In this document: in pieces, positions 24,911 to 33,087 of the stretch
How the letters are laid out: each line of letters opens with the position of its first letter
How positions within the stretch are numbered: the first letter of the stretch is position 1
Source of the DNA: Bacteroidota bacterium
GTDB taxonomy: Bacteria; Chloroflexota; Anaerolineae; Aggregatilineales; Phototrophicaceae
DNA: 47,187 nt
Reading direction: 5' to 3'
Assembly: GCA_027492915.1 (NCBI GenBank)
Contig: JAPUDW010000340.1
Coordinates: 1-47,187, forward strand
Translations under genes and position numbers: made by a program
Notes under the pieces: model-generated
The model's input: only the letters and a program-made list of their open reading frames with translations
Database searches by the model: none
Told to the model about the DNA's origin: nothing

Positions 24911-25029
24911 AGAAGCCCCACGCTAAAACCCTGCTGGAACAAATGCGGCAGATCGAATTGAGCAGCGATGACCGTGAGTCACTGGCAGAGGAATTGTAGC
25001 GCGCCACCGACCTTGAGGATTTGGTCTAA
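24901..25029 (+). pseudogene. Small ORF with an internal amber codon, possible gene remnant
   Basis: Reading from ATG 24901 gives 32 codons ending LAEEL, then TAG (24997-24999). The same frame continues with RATDLEDLV to TAA at 25027. Acidic, amphipathic text continues across the stop (SSDDRESLAEEL, RATDLEDLV). One base change (TGG to TAG) could therefore have cut a 42-codon peptide. AAGGAG lies inside the first codons, so the true start may be elsewhere. It could equally be a real 32-aa peptide or chance. Confidence 0.3.
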
Positions 25030-25131
25030 AACACGCAAACCCTCCAATGCTTCTCCAACCGCGTAAGATCGTATTTGAGCGATGTGCCGGCCTCGTTCCA
25101 ACCGCCCATGATTGATGAAGGAGACTCTTCA

Positions 25132-25671
25132 ATGGAAACGTTAAAAGCCTATTTCGAGAAGCAGAAGCAGCCCGATATTCACACCCTCGCTGCATACGTG
25201 CAAGCCTACGTCAATGAACACGGACAATCTGTATTCGACGCTAACAAAGCTGAGATGATCGAGAAGTACCCGCTGATCGGCGACAGTGTTTACGGCATGC
25301 ACGGCAAGCGGCTCTTTGATGATCTACACGCGCAGATGAAGGCGTTGGGCTTAAAGGCCACACCGCGCATCCCCGGCAACCTGATGATCTCGCGTGAGTG
25401 GGGCGATGATGAAAGCGACCGCCAGCGCTGGATGTGGAGCAAGATCACGCAGGCGGATGGTACCGCGCTCGGCACCATCGTCTGCGCCTTTTACCACAAC
25501 CATATCGAGATTGATCTGCCGCGCCCGATGAAAGTCATGGCGCTGGAAGAAAGTACACCCAAAGCGGTCATTAGTGCACTGGAGAAAATGTCGCCGGACT
25601 TCGCCAAGGCGCTGGATATGCGTGCCGAAGTCGCGGCGTGGATGGCAAGTATGGAAGGCCAGCAGCAGTAA
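25132..25671 (+). CDS. Hypothetical protein
   Basis: ATG 25132 has AAGGAG at ideal spacing and gives 179 aa; 19 upstream in-frame codons lack a site. It is soluble, with helical character at both ends and a middle strand region (NLMISREWGDDESDRQRWMWSKI, then GTALGTIVCAFYHNHIEIDLPRPMKVMALEE). I recognise no family. No signal peptide or membrane segment is seen. A strong palindrome follows its stop, and the next gene converges from the other strand. Confidence 0.65.
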   Translation: METLKAYFEKQKQPDIHTLAAYVQAYVNEHGQSVFDANKAEMIEKYPLIGDSVYGMHGKRLFDDLHAQMKALGLKATPRIPGNLMISREWGDDESDRQRWMWSKITQADGTALGTIVCAFYHNHIEIDLPRPMKVMALEESTPKAVISALEKMSPDFAKALDMRAEVAAWMASMEGQQQ

Positions 25672-25679
25672 ACATGAGT

Positions 25680-25704
25680 AGGGGTTTGCCGGCGGCAAAC
25701 CCCT
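25680..25704. terminator. Strong palindrome between convergent genes, probable terminator
   Basis: AGGGGTTTGCC (25680-25690) pairs perfectly with GGCAAACCCCT (25694-25704) around GGC. TTTTATA follows only 12 bases later on the plus strand. It also belongs to the GGGTTTGCC repeat type seen at 7823-7853, so it may be a repeat used as a bidirectional terminator. Confidence 0.55.
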
Positions 25705-25731
25705 GCATAATCGTTTTATAGAAACCAGTGG

Positions 25732-26235
25732 TTACTCATCCGCCAATTTGATGGCGACTTCTGTTTGCCATTTCGCAGGGTCGGGTTCGTCACCGGGGTC
25801 GAGGATGTAATTCTCGTAGCGCGAGGCGAACGCATCACCCTCCGGTTCGTGCCAGTGATCCCACTTGATGCCTTCCTTCTCCGCCCATTCAATCAAGATC
25901 CGGTTGGCATCCATCAAGCCGTCATAATGGCCGGTGTACAAAATACTGGCGTAACGCCCCGCTGGCAGCACATCGCTGGTGATGCGGTTATTGCCGGTCA
26001 GCACTTTGGCGACCGGCCACGCCATTTCGACATCCAGCTTGTTCGGCATATCAATGACACGATAGCGGATAATCGACGGGCCAGATTGTTTCTCGTCCTG
26101 CTGCTTCAGCCACGCCAGCACTTCATCATGAAGCTGCGGAATGATGCCGGAGCCGAATTCCTGCGGCGTCACCTGGACGCGGATCGAGACGTAAGGTTGT
26201 TCCTTGTAGGTGACGATTTTGGGCTCAGTAACCAT
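25732..26235 (-). CDS. GyrI-like (AraC effector-binding) domain protein
   Basis: The 167-aa product from ATG 26235 (AGGAG upstream; an ATG at 26241 is too close) consists of one GyrI-like/SOUL-type ligand-binding domain. Visible elements are YKEQPYVSIRVQVTPQEF, MPNKLDVEMAWPVA, LPAGRYASILYTGHYDGLMDANRILIEWAEKEGI and WHEPEGDAFASRYENYILDP. Such stand-alone domains bind small hydrophobic or cationic compounds. It follows the MerR gene by 44 bases on the same strand, and that regulator carries a related domain, so the two are probably co-transcribed. Confidence 0.8.
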   Translation of the reverse strand: MVTEPKIVTYKEQPYVSIRVQVTPQEFGSGIIPQLHDEVLAWLKQQDEKQSGPSIIRYRVIDMPNKLDVEMAWPVAKVLTGNNRITSDVLPAGRYASILYTGHYDGLMDANRILIEWAEKEGIKWDHWHEPEGDAFASRYENYILDPGDEPDPAKWQTEVAIKLADE

Positions 26236-26279
26236 GTGCATAATCTCCTGCTGTAATCAATCAGATCAGTCGGTGTGTA

Positions 26280-27101
26280 TTACGCGACTTTTTCAACCGG
26301 ATATTGAACCTCGGCGGTCGAGTTGTGTGGGTTATTCGCGTCGTTCTTCATGTAGATTTCGCGGTACGGCCCGACGACCTGATACCCAATGGCCTCAATC
26401 CCACTGAGTAAGATCGCGTGTGTTTGGGTGAAATTATCAAATGAGCCTTGATGCACCACCGAGGCCACCTGCGCTTGCGGCAGTTCATACACTTGCACAC
26501 TTTCATTGGCGGGAAACAACTTCTCGACCGGAACCGCCGCTTCCGCAATCTCGTTCGCATGGATGGCGGCGGGTTGGTGCCACAATGCTAGGCAATCGCC
26601 TGTTTCTTTGATGCCATTGGCTGTAAGGTGGCTGTAAACGGCATGGTAGGCCTTATCAAGATACTGCGGCACTTGGTCATTGGTCGGGATGGTCACTTTG
26701 TTGGATGCAATCAACATAGGTGCGACGGTCTTGAGTACAACATCATAATCGGGCATGGTATCCTCCAGTTCAATTTGTCGAAGTCGGGCGGCGATTCGGC
26801 TCAGTCGATCCTGTTCTTCCGCCACCTGCCGTGCAACCTCGGCGTGTTTCGTTTTAAGCATCTCGCGCAGTTGGGCAACGCTGAGGTCAGCGCTTAACAT
26901 CTGCTCGATCTGTTCCAACGAGAAGCCAAGATCTTTCAGCGCCAGTATGCGGTTCAGGCGCGCCAACTGGTACACCTCATAGTAACGATAGCCGGACGTG
27001 CGATCTACTTTGACAGGTTTGATCAAGCCTATGTCGTCATAGTGCCGCAGCGTCACCACCGAAACTTGTCCAAGGCGGGCAAAATCACCAATCTTAATCA
27101 C
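26280..27101 (-). CDS. MerR family regulator with GyrI-like effector domain (BmrR-like)
   Basis: The 273-aa protein has an N-terminal MerR HTH (MIKIGDFARLGQVSVVTLRHYDDIGLIKP, then TSGYRYY) and the helix KDLGFSLEQIEQML. A coiled-coil dimer helix follows (about residues 75-112), then a C-terminal GyrI-like effector domain (from DYDVVLKTVAPM onward, with FPANESVQVYELPQAQVASVVHQG). This is the architecture of BmrR-type activators that sense drugs. It very likely acts on its own promoter, whose 19-base spacer and dyad are the signature of MerR activation. The neighbouring GyrI-only protein may share its ligand. Confidence 0.92.
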   Translation of the reverse strand: MIKIGDFARLGQVSVVTLRHYDDIGLIKPVKVDRTSGYRYYEVYQLARLNRILALKDLGFSLEQIEQMLSADLSVAQLREMLKTKHAEVARQVAEEQDRLSRIAARLRQIELEDTMPDYDVVLKTVAPMLIASNKVTIPTNDQVPQYLDKAYHAVYSHLTANGIKETGDCLALWHQPAAIHANEIAEAAVPVEKLFPANESVQVYELPQAQVASVVHQGSFDNFTQTHAILLSGIEAIGYQVVGPYREIYMKNDANNPHNSTAEVQYPVEKVA

Positions 27102-27133
27102 GAAAAATACTCCCTGTGCGCACAGATGTTCTT

Positions 27134-27164
27134 ACTATATACTCTCAGGTAAGGTGAGAGTCAA
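27134..27164 (-). promoter_or_regulatory. MerR-type promoter with 19-bp spacer and dyad
   Basis: On the minus strand TTGACT (27159-27164) is followed by exactly 19 bases and TATAGT (27134-27139). Between and over them lies the dyad ACTCTCA/TGAGAGT (27141-27147 and 27155-27161). A lengthened 19-base spacer with a central dyad is the hallmark of promoters untwisted by MerR-family activators. Confidence 0.85.
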
Positions 27165-27282
27165 GCAGTTTATTTTGCTTGCTTTTCACAAAGAACAGCA
27201 CGCGAATATCTTGACTGACGACCGTATTGAAACGTGTTAAACTAGAACCATCGTCCTACCGTTCACTGGCTGAGGTGTAGGG

Positions 27283-30200
27283 ATGCTCAACCGGGAACAA
27301 CTCGAACAGGCCATTGCCGCCCAAGAAAGTCTCCGCGCCGCCCTCGGCGATACGGTGGTGGATGCAACTGTCGCCATTCTCCGTGAAAAATTAACCTCGC
27401 TCGATCACCAGAACGCGCTCGAACAGCGTAAACTGGTTACGATTCTGTTTTGCGATATTGTTGGCTCTACCGCCCTTTCCGAAAAGCTCGACCCTGAAGA
27501 CGTGCTCGAAATTATGGATGGCGCGTTAAAAGCTTTCTCTGACGCGGTTGGTGAATTTGGCGGTACTGTTGCGCGGCTGATGGGTGATGGCTTGCTGGCG
27601 TTCTTTGGCGCACCCATCGGGCGTGAGGACGACGCAGTACGGGCGGTACGCTGCGGCATCGCTATTATCCGCGCTACCCGTTTATATGCGGCTACTGTTG
27701 AGGCGCAGTGGGGCGTCACCAGCTTCAATGTGCGTGTCGGCTTGAACACAGGGCCGGTCGCGCTTGGTGAAGTCGGCGGTGTGGCCGGCTCGGAGTGGAC
27801 AGCGATGGGGGATGCGATCAACCTCGCAGCCCGCCTGCAAAGCGCCGCGCCCCCCGGTAACATCCTCATTTCCCACGACACCTATGTGCATGTACGCGGT
27901 ATTTTTGAAACCCGCACCATCGCCCCGATTTTGTTTAAAGGAAAGTCCGAAACCGTACAGGTGTATTTGGTCGAGCGTGAAAAACCACGTACCTTCCGCG
28001 TTACCACGCGCGGGGTAGAGGGTATTGAAACCCAGATGGTCGGGCGCGGTGGCGAACTCAAACAACTCCAAGTCGCCTTTAATTGGGCGAACGAAGAACG
28101 CGAAACCCAGATCGTGACGCTGGTAGGCGAACCGGGTGTAGGTAAATCGCGTTTGCTGCGCGAATTTGATAGTTGGCTGGACGAACGCCCCGAAGGTATT
28201 ATTCACTTCGCCGGACGCGCAACCGGCGACATGCTCAAGCAGCCCTATGCCCTCATCCGCAATATGTTCGCCTTCCGCTTCGAAATTTTAGAAAGCGACA
28301 GCGCCGCCGTTGCCCGTGAAAAGCTGGAACGCGGTATCGCGGGTTTTCTCGGCACAGACAGCACCGCCAAAGCCCACGCTATCGGTAATCTGATTGGCTT
28401 CGACTTTTCGACCAGCCCTTATTTGCTCGGCGAAGATCCTCAGCAGCTCACGCAGATCGGGCAGTTCGCCATCACCGAGTTTTTCGGTAAGGTGGCGGAT
28501 GATACGGCGGTCGTCGTATTTCTTGATGACATCCATTGGGCCGATGATAAGTCGCTCGATCTGGTCAACCATATCGTCCGCGCCAAGCGTGAACTTCAAC
28601 TGCTGGTCGTCTGCCTGACGCGCCCTGCGTTGTTCGAACGCCGAATTCCGCTGTGGATGGATCAGCAAGATTTCCACACGCGCATCGAACTGCGCCCACT
28701 TTCGCAGCAGGATACGCGCACCTTGATTACCGATATTCTGCGCAAAGTGCCAGTCATACCGGATGACCTGTGTGACCTGATTGTGCTTAACGCCGAAGGT
28801 AACCCTTTCTACGTCGAAGAAATTATCAAGATGCTGCTGGACGATGGCGTTATCTTGAAAGGTGATGAGCATTGGTCGGTCGATAGTTCGCGCCTGACGG
28901 ACTTACGCATCCCGCCCACGCTCACGGGGGTCTTGCAAGCACGGCTCGACGCGCTGCCTACTGCCGAGCGCGACCTGTTGCAGCGGGCATCGGTGGTCGG
29001 GCGTATCTTCTGGGACGATGCCGTCAGCCATTTGCAAACCGAGGATGAACCCGCGCTGCAAAATATTCCCGCCCTGCTGGAAGCGCTGCACCGCCGCGAA
29101 CTTATCCGCCGTCGCGAGGATGCCGCGTTTGACGGTACACATGAGTATATTTTCCGCCACAACATTTTGCATGATGTCACCTACGAAAGTGTACTGCGCC
29201 GTTTGCGACGTGCTTACCATGCGCAGGTTGCGGATTGGCTGGTGAAGCGCAGCGGCGACCGTGTGAACGAATACACCACGATGATCGCCCGCCACTACGA
29301 ACAGGCCGGACAATCGCAAAAAGCCATCGCCTTCTTCAGCAAAGCCGCCGAAAGCGCCCTCAACATCAGCGCCTACCATGAAGCAATTGATTGGGCGGAA
29401 CATGCCCTCGCGCTTCTGGATGATCTGGAAGCAGACCCCGCCCGTGATGTGCAAGAGGCACAGTTGCAGGCTTATCTGGGGCAGGCGTACCGCTGGTTGA
29501 GCAACTTCAGCCGCGCCCGCCAGCTTTACGAACAAAGTTTGGTGCTGTTCGAACGCGCAGAAGATAAACCCGGCATCGTCAAAGCACTCTATGAACTCGG
29601 TTGGATGGTCGGGTCGATCATGCGCCGCTACACCGAAGCCGAGCAGTATTTCCAAGTATCGCTTTCCATCGCTCAAGAAATCGAGGATAAGCGTGGTATC
29701 GCGTGGGCGTATAACGGTTTGGGCGCGATGGCGCATTATCAGGGTGACTATACCGAAGCCATCCGCTACTACCAGAGCAGCTTACAAATCGCCCGTGAAA
29801 TCAGTGACCACATGCGCACAGCCGGCGCACTCAACAACCTCGGTCTCGTCAAAGCCGAGTTAGGGCGGCTGGAAGAAGCGCAGGGCGATCTTGAGGCAGG
29901 GTTGCAAATCTTTAAAACCATAGGCAATCGTTCCGGCCTCGCCAGCCCGATCATAAATCTCGGCAATCTGGCACGCTTTCAGGGGAAGCACGAAGAAGCC
30001 GAGCGCCTGTTCCGCGAAGCCCTGACCATCTACGAAGAAACGGGCGACCGTTCCGGCGTGTCGGTGTGTTTGTGGTCGCTCGGCAGCATGGCGCGGGTTG
30101 ATGGTGACTATGAACTCGCCAAGCAGATGTACAGGGAGGCGCTGGCAATTGCCCGTGAGATCGGTTCTCCGGCTGGCATCGGTTCCAGCCTTGAAGATTT

Positions 30201-30924
30201 GTCGATGGTCGCGCGGCTGCAAGGGCAGTATGACGAGGCGCGTGGCTATCTGGATGAAGTGCTGGCGATGGCTGGCGAAGTGGGCGACCACCACGAAGTC
30301 GCTAACGCCCTGCTCAACCTCGGTGGGGTAGCACGGGCGCAGGGCAAATATGACGAGGCAAGGCGCTTCCTAGAAGACAGCGTGGTGATGAATATGGAGC
30401 ATGGCAACCGCCGTGCGCTGGCGCGTGCTATCTTGTTCCTCGGTGATGTGGCGCTGGCACAACAGGATTATGACGCTGCCCGCCGTTACTATCAGGACTC
30501 ACTGGCGATTTACCGCGAGTTCGAACACCGTTTGGGCATCAGCCTGACGCTCGGTGGTTTGGGCGATGTAGGCGTGGCGATGGGCGATATTGAAACGGCG
30601 CGGCAGCACTTCCACGAAGCCTACATGATGGCGCAGGTCATCCGCGATACACCACTGCAACTTTGGCTGTTGACGGGTATCTCCGGCCTTCTTTCCCGCG
30701 AAGGCGAACGTGAACGTGCGGCGGAACTGCTGGGCATGGTGCTGAACGACAGCGCCACCACGCAGGAAACCCGTGATAAGGCTGATGCCATCCTCATAGC
30801 GCTCGGTGATGCGGTTCATACGCCGTTGGTTGCCGCCGCCCTCGAACGCGGCAAAAACATGGCCGACCAGAAGAAACAGCGCGTTAGCCCTGAGGAAAAC
30901 CGCTGGCTGCCGCTGGTAACGTAG
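27283..30924 (+). CDS. Class III nucleotide cyclase - AAA ATPase - TPR signalling protein
   Basis: The 1213-aa protein has an N-terminal coiled region. A class III cyclase domain spans about 48-235, with metal Asp58 (LFCDIVGST) and Asp102 (MGDGLLAFFG) and transition-state Asn180/Arg184 (AINLAARL). The usual purine-selecting Lys position is Arg98 (TVARLMGD). A STAND/AAA-type ATPase follows, with Walker A GEPGVGKSR (282-290) and Walker B VVVFLDDIHWAD. Then come winged-helix-like and helical parts, and at least eight TPR units from about 670 to 1150 (such as ALYELGWMVGSI, AYNGLGAMAHYQGDYTEAI). Such fusions are common in Chloroflexota and actinobacteria; inputs are unknown. Confidence 0.9.
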   Translation: MLNREQLEQAIAAQESLRAALGDTVVDATVAILREKLTSLDHQNALEQRKLVTILFCDIVGSTALSEKLDPEDVLEIMDGALKAFSDAVGEFGGTVARLMGDGLLAFFGAPIGREDDAVRAVRCGIAIIRATRLYAATVEAQWGVTSFNVRVGLNTGPVALGEVGGVAGSEWTAMGDAINLAARLQSAAPPGNILISHDTYVHVRGIFETRTIAPILFKGKSETVQVYLVEREKPRTFRVTTRGVEGIETQMVGRGGELKQLQVAFNWANEERETQIVTLVGEPGVGKSRLLREFDSWLDERPEGIIHFAGRATGDMLKQPYALIRNMFAFRFEILESDSAAVAREKLERGIAGFLGTDSTAKAHAIGNLIGFDFSTSPYLLGEDPQQLTQIGQFAITEFFGKVADDTAVVVFLDDIHWADDKSLDLVNHIVRAKRELQLLVVCLTRPALFERRIPLWMDQQDFHTRIELRPLSQQDTRTLITDILRKVPVIPDDLCDLIVLNAEGNPFYVEEIIKMLLDDGVILKGDEHWSVDSSRLTDLRIPPTLTGVLQARLDALPTAERDLLQRASVVGRIFWDDAVSHLQTEDEPALQNIPALLEALHRRELIRRREDAAFDGTHEYIFRHNILHDVTYESVLRRLRRAYHAQVADWLVKRSGDRVNEYTTMIARHYEQAGQSQKAIAFFSKAAESALNISAYHEAIDWAEHALALLDDLEADPARDVQEAQLQAYLGQAYRWLSNFSRARQLYEQSLVLFERAEDKPGIVKALYELGWMVGSIMRRYTEAEQYFQVSLSIAQEIEDKRGIAWAYNGLGAMAHYQGDYTEAIRYYQSSLQIAREISDHMRTAGALNNLGLVKAELGRLEEAQGDLEAGLQIFKTIGNRSGLASPIINLGNLARFQGKHEEAERLFREALTIYEETGDRSGVSVCLWSLGSMARVDGDYELAKQMYREALAIAREIGSPAGIGSSLEDLSMVARLQGQYDEARGYLDEVLAMAGEVGDHHEVANALLNLGGVARAQGKYDEARRFLEDSVVMNMEHGNRRALARAILFLGDVALAQQDYDAARRYYQDSLAIYREFEHRLGISLTLGGLGDVGVAMGDIETARQHFHEAYMMAQVIRDTPLQLWLLTGISGLLSREGERERAAELLGMVLNDSATTQETRDKADAILIALGDAVHTPLVAAALERGKNMADQKKQRVSPEENRWLPLVT

Positions 30925-30949
30925 CCGTTATCCAAACGCAGATTGTGTA

Positions 30950-30975
30950 AGGGCGCACAAACGGCTGTGCGCGCG
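30950..30975. repeat. GGGCGCAC...GTGCGCGC palindromic repeat
   Basis: A degenerate member of the GGGCGC-type palindromes (others at 788-812 and 16070-16097), just after the cyclase gene. It may act as a weak terminator, but no T-run is present. Confidence 0.4.
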
Positions 30976-30988
30976 TATGATCATCATT

Positions 30989-31006
30989 TCACAATTAGAG
31001 TTGTGA
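30989..31006. promoter_or_regulatory. Operator of the toxin-antitoxin operon
   Basis: TCACAA (30989-30994) and TTGTGA (31001-31006) are perfect inverted repeats six bases apart. They overlap a -10-like GATAAACT at 31005-31012, about 40 bases upstream of the antitoxin start. Autoregulation through such a dyad is usual in type II modules. Confidence 0.5.
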
Positions 31007-31045
31007 TAAACTCGTTTCAAATTGAGTCATGAAAGGTATTTCTAT

Positions 31046-31264
31046 ATGGTTCAACTCATGGAAAAAGCGTTGGCGGAGATCAACAAACTGCCTGCTGAAG
31101 AACAAGAAACCTTTGCGGCGTGGATACTGGACGAGCTCGCTTCTGAACGGCGTTGGGATGCTGCATTTGCCGACTCCGGTGACTTGCTCGATCAGTTAGC
31201 AGATGAAGCACTTGCCGAACATCGTGCTGGGAAAACACTGCTTCTCGACCCCGACAAGTTATGA
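31046..31264 (+). CDS. Type II antitoxin-like small protein
   Basis: ATG 31046 has AAAGG eight bases upstream and gives 72 aa. The chain is acidic and helical (LMEKALAEINKLPAEEQETFAAWILDELASERRWDAAFADS, then LADEALAEHRAGKTLLLDPDKL). The LPAEEQETFAxWILDELASE pattern is typical of a widespread antitoxin group that pairs with RelE/ParE toxins and lacks an obvious N-terminal DNA-binding domain. The stop overlaps the toxin start (ATGA), giving strict translational coupling. DNA binding by this protein is not evident from the sequence. Confidence 0.75.
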   Translation: MVQLMEKALAEINKLPAEEQETFAAWILDELASERRWDAAFADSGDLLDQLADEALAEHRAGKTLLLDPDKL

Positions 31265-31530
31265 AATCATTTACTACAGAGCGCTTTAGGAAGCTGTATC
31301 GAGAATTGCCAGAGGAAAATCGTAAACAGGCGCGAGATGCATATAAACAATTTATCCAAAACCCACAACACCCTAGCATACAATTCAAACGTGTTCGTGC
31401 TGGAAAAGCCGTGTATTCCGCGAGGATAAATATTAATTATCGTGCTTTAGGGATTTTGAATGGTGATGAAATCGTCTGGTTCTGGATTGGTAACCACGAT
31501 GAATATATCAAACTTCTAGCGCGTCTATAA
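31261..31530 (+). CDS. RelE/ParE superfamily toxin
   Basis: The 89-aa basic protein has the RelE/ParE fold pattern: a helical hairpin (FRKLYRELPEENRKQARDAYKQFIQNP), then strands with FKRVRAGKAVYSARININYRALGIL and the terminal DEIVWFWIGNHDEYIKLL. The IGNHDEYxxLL ending is characteristic of mRNA-interferase relatives that accompany the short acidic antitoxin upstream. Whether it cuts ribosomal mRNA (RelE-like) or poisons gyrase (ParE-like) cannot be told here. It is somewhat more AT-rich than its neighbours. Confidence 0.8.
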   Translation: MKSFTTERFRKLYRELPEENRKQARDAYKQFIQNPQHPSIQFKRVRAGKAVYSARININYRALGILNGDEIVWFWIGNHDEYIKLLARL

Positions 31531-31617
31531 GCTTCTGTGAGATAGAATGTCTTGCGCTGGTAAGTGCCATATGCTTAATAGGATTACAAAATATTCCTAT
31601 ATCTTTAGGTGCATCAT

Positions 31618-32091
31618 ATGTTCGAACCACTTCAAACATTATTTCCAAAAGTAACCAGCACTTACGATGTGGTGAGCAGCTTAGAGGTCACGCTCATACA
31701 TCTCAAAAACGTATGTACCTACGATTACGTGTTCCCCAAATATGAGGTCGTCGACCTAACCGAATTGGAAACCAACAGCCCCCAGAGCGCCCACTTTAAG
31801 ATAACCGCCGCGAAGGCGTTCACCTTCTATATATTAGTGACGGGTGTGCTGGAAAAGATCAATGATTTTGAGGTTCGTGTTACCTATGATATGCACATCA
31901 GTGAAGGGCAGTTCACTGTTTTCCGCTTTTTTGTGCTGGCGTTTGCCGTATTCTTTGGGGTCGTGTTCTTAAAAACATTTCTTCCTCACGCATTAGTGTT
32001 CATTATTCTGCCTCCAACCGCGCTGTTCATAGCCATTAGGCAGACGAAGGCTTTTATTGAGGAATTAAACGCACGTTTGCAGAAACTGTAA
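31618..32091 (+). CDS. Hypothetical membrane protein
   Basis: ATG 31618 (ATG 31609 also possible) gives about 157 aa. The first ~100 residues are soluble with beta character (YDVVSSLEVTLIHLKNVCTYDYVFPKYEVVDLTELE; AFTFYILVTGVLEKINDFEVRVTYDM). Two adjoining transmembrane helices follow (FRFFVLAFAVFFGVVFL and ALVFIILPPTALFIAI) and a short cytoplasmic tail. I do not recognise the family. It lies between the toxin and a methyltransferase, without overlap. Confidence 0.55.
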   Translation: MFEPLQTLFPKVTSTYDVVSSLEVTLIHLKNVCTYDYVFPKYEVVDLTELETNSPQSAHFKITAAKAFTFYILVTGVLEKINDFEVRVTYDMHISEGQFTVFRFFVLAFAVFFGVVFLKTFLPHALVFIILPPTALFIAIRQTKAFIEELNARLQKL

Positions 32092-32152
32092 AGATAAACG
32101 TCGAAGCATTTCTCGACCAATTTTGAAATACGGGTTAGGAAAGGTACTGCCC

Positions 32153-32878
32153 TTGTCCCCACTTAAAATGTACGCCGAACTCGCCAAATGGTGGCCGCTG
32201 CTCTCGCCGCCCGATGAATATGCCGGAGAAGTCGCCTTCTTCCTACAAGCGCTGCACGACGCAAAAGCTGCCGAAGGTGGAACACTGCTCGAACTCGGCA
32301 GCGGCGGTGGCAGCAACGCTTTTCACCTCAAGCAGCATTACTACCTGACGCTCACCGACCTCTCGCCAGAGATGCTAGCCGTCAGCCAAACGATCAACCC
32401 CGATTGCGAACACATCGTCGGCGATATGCGAACGCTGCGGCTGGGGCGGCAGTTCGACGTGGTATTCGCCCACGACGCGCTCGATTACATGACGACCGAA
32501 ATTGAACTCCGGCAGGCCGTCGAAACTGCCTTCATCCACTGTAAAGCAGGCGGGATTGCGCTGTTCGTTCCCGACCACATGCGCGAAACCTTCGAGGCTG
32601 AGAGCGATCACGGCGGGCGCGATGGCGAGGATGGGCGAGGCTTGCGCTACCTCGAATGGGCGTTTGACCCTGACGAAAGCGACAGCACTTACACCACCCA
32701 CTACGTATTCATGCTGCGTGAAGGGCAGAACGTGCATGTCGAGCATGACCAGCACATTTGTGGCCTTTTCGCCCACGCTTTCTGGTTGCAAACCCTTGCT
32801 GATGTCGGTTTCCAGACCAAAACGCTGGTGGATTCGTATGGGCGGGATGTGTTCGTCGCAGTCAAACCGCTATCTTAG
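32153..32878 (+). CDS. Class I SAM-dependent methyltransferase
   Basis: A TTG at 32153 has AGGAAAGG at ideal spacing; ATG 32168 is the alternative and begins MYAELAKWWPLLSPPDEY, as in relatives. The ~240-aa product has motif I LLELGSGGGSN, the acidic residue after strand 2 (LTLTDLSPEML), GDMRTL, and the FDVVFAHDALDYM motif IV. A long insertion (ESDHGGRDGEDGRGLRYLEW) is typical of a Chloroflexota/actinobacterial group whose substrate is unknown. No partner gene indicates the acceptor. Confidence 0.82.
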   Translation: MSPLKMYAELAKWWPLLSPPDEYAGEVAFFLQALHDAKAAEGGTLLELGSGGGSNAFHLKQHYYLTLTDLSPEMLAVSQTINPDCEHIVGDMRTLRLGRQFDVVFAHDALDYMTTEIELRQAVETAFIHCKAGGIALFVPDHMRETFEAESDHGGRDGEDGRGLRYLEWAFDPDESDSTYTTHYVFMLREGQNVHVEHDQHICGLFAHAFWLQTLADVGFQTKTLVDSYGRDVFVAVKPLS

Positions 32879-33087
32879 CAATCCATAAGTGGTCAGGATA
32901 AAGTCCAGTATTTACCGATATACTTCCTACTAGATCATGAATCTTATCTCGTTTTCCGGCTGTTTTATAAACAAAGTTTATGTTGATCTTCCATCAGGCT
33001 CACAATCAGAAAGCGTTGTTTTTCGCCGTATGCTCTATCGCTTTGGAACGCCCGTAACTTAAAGTTATTCTGGTGGAAAGCTCGATC

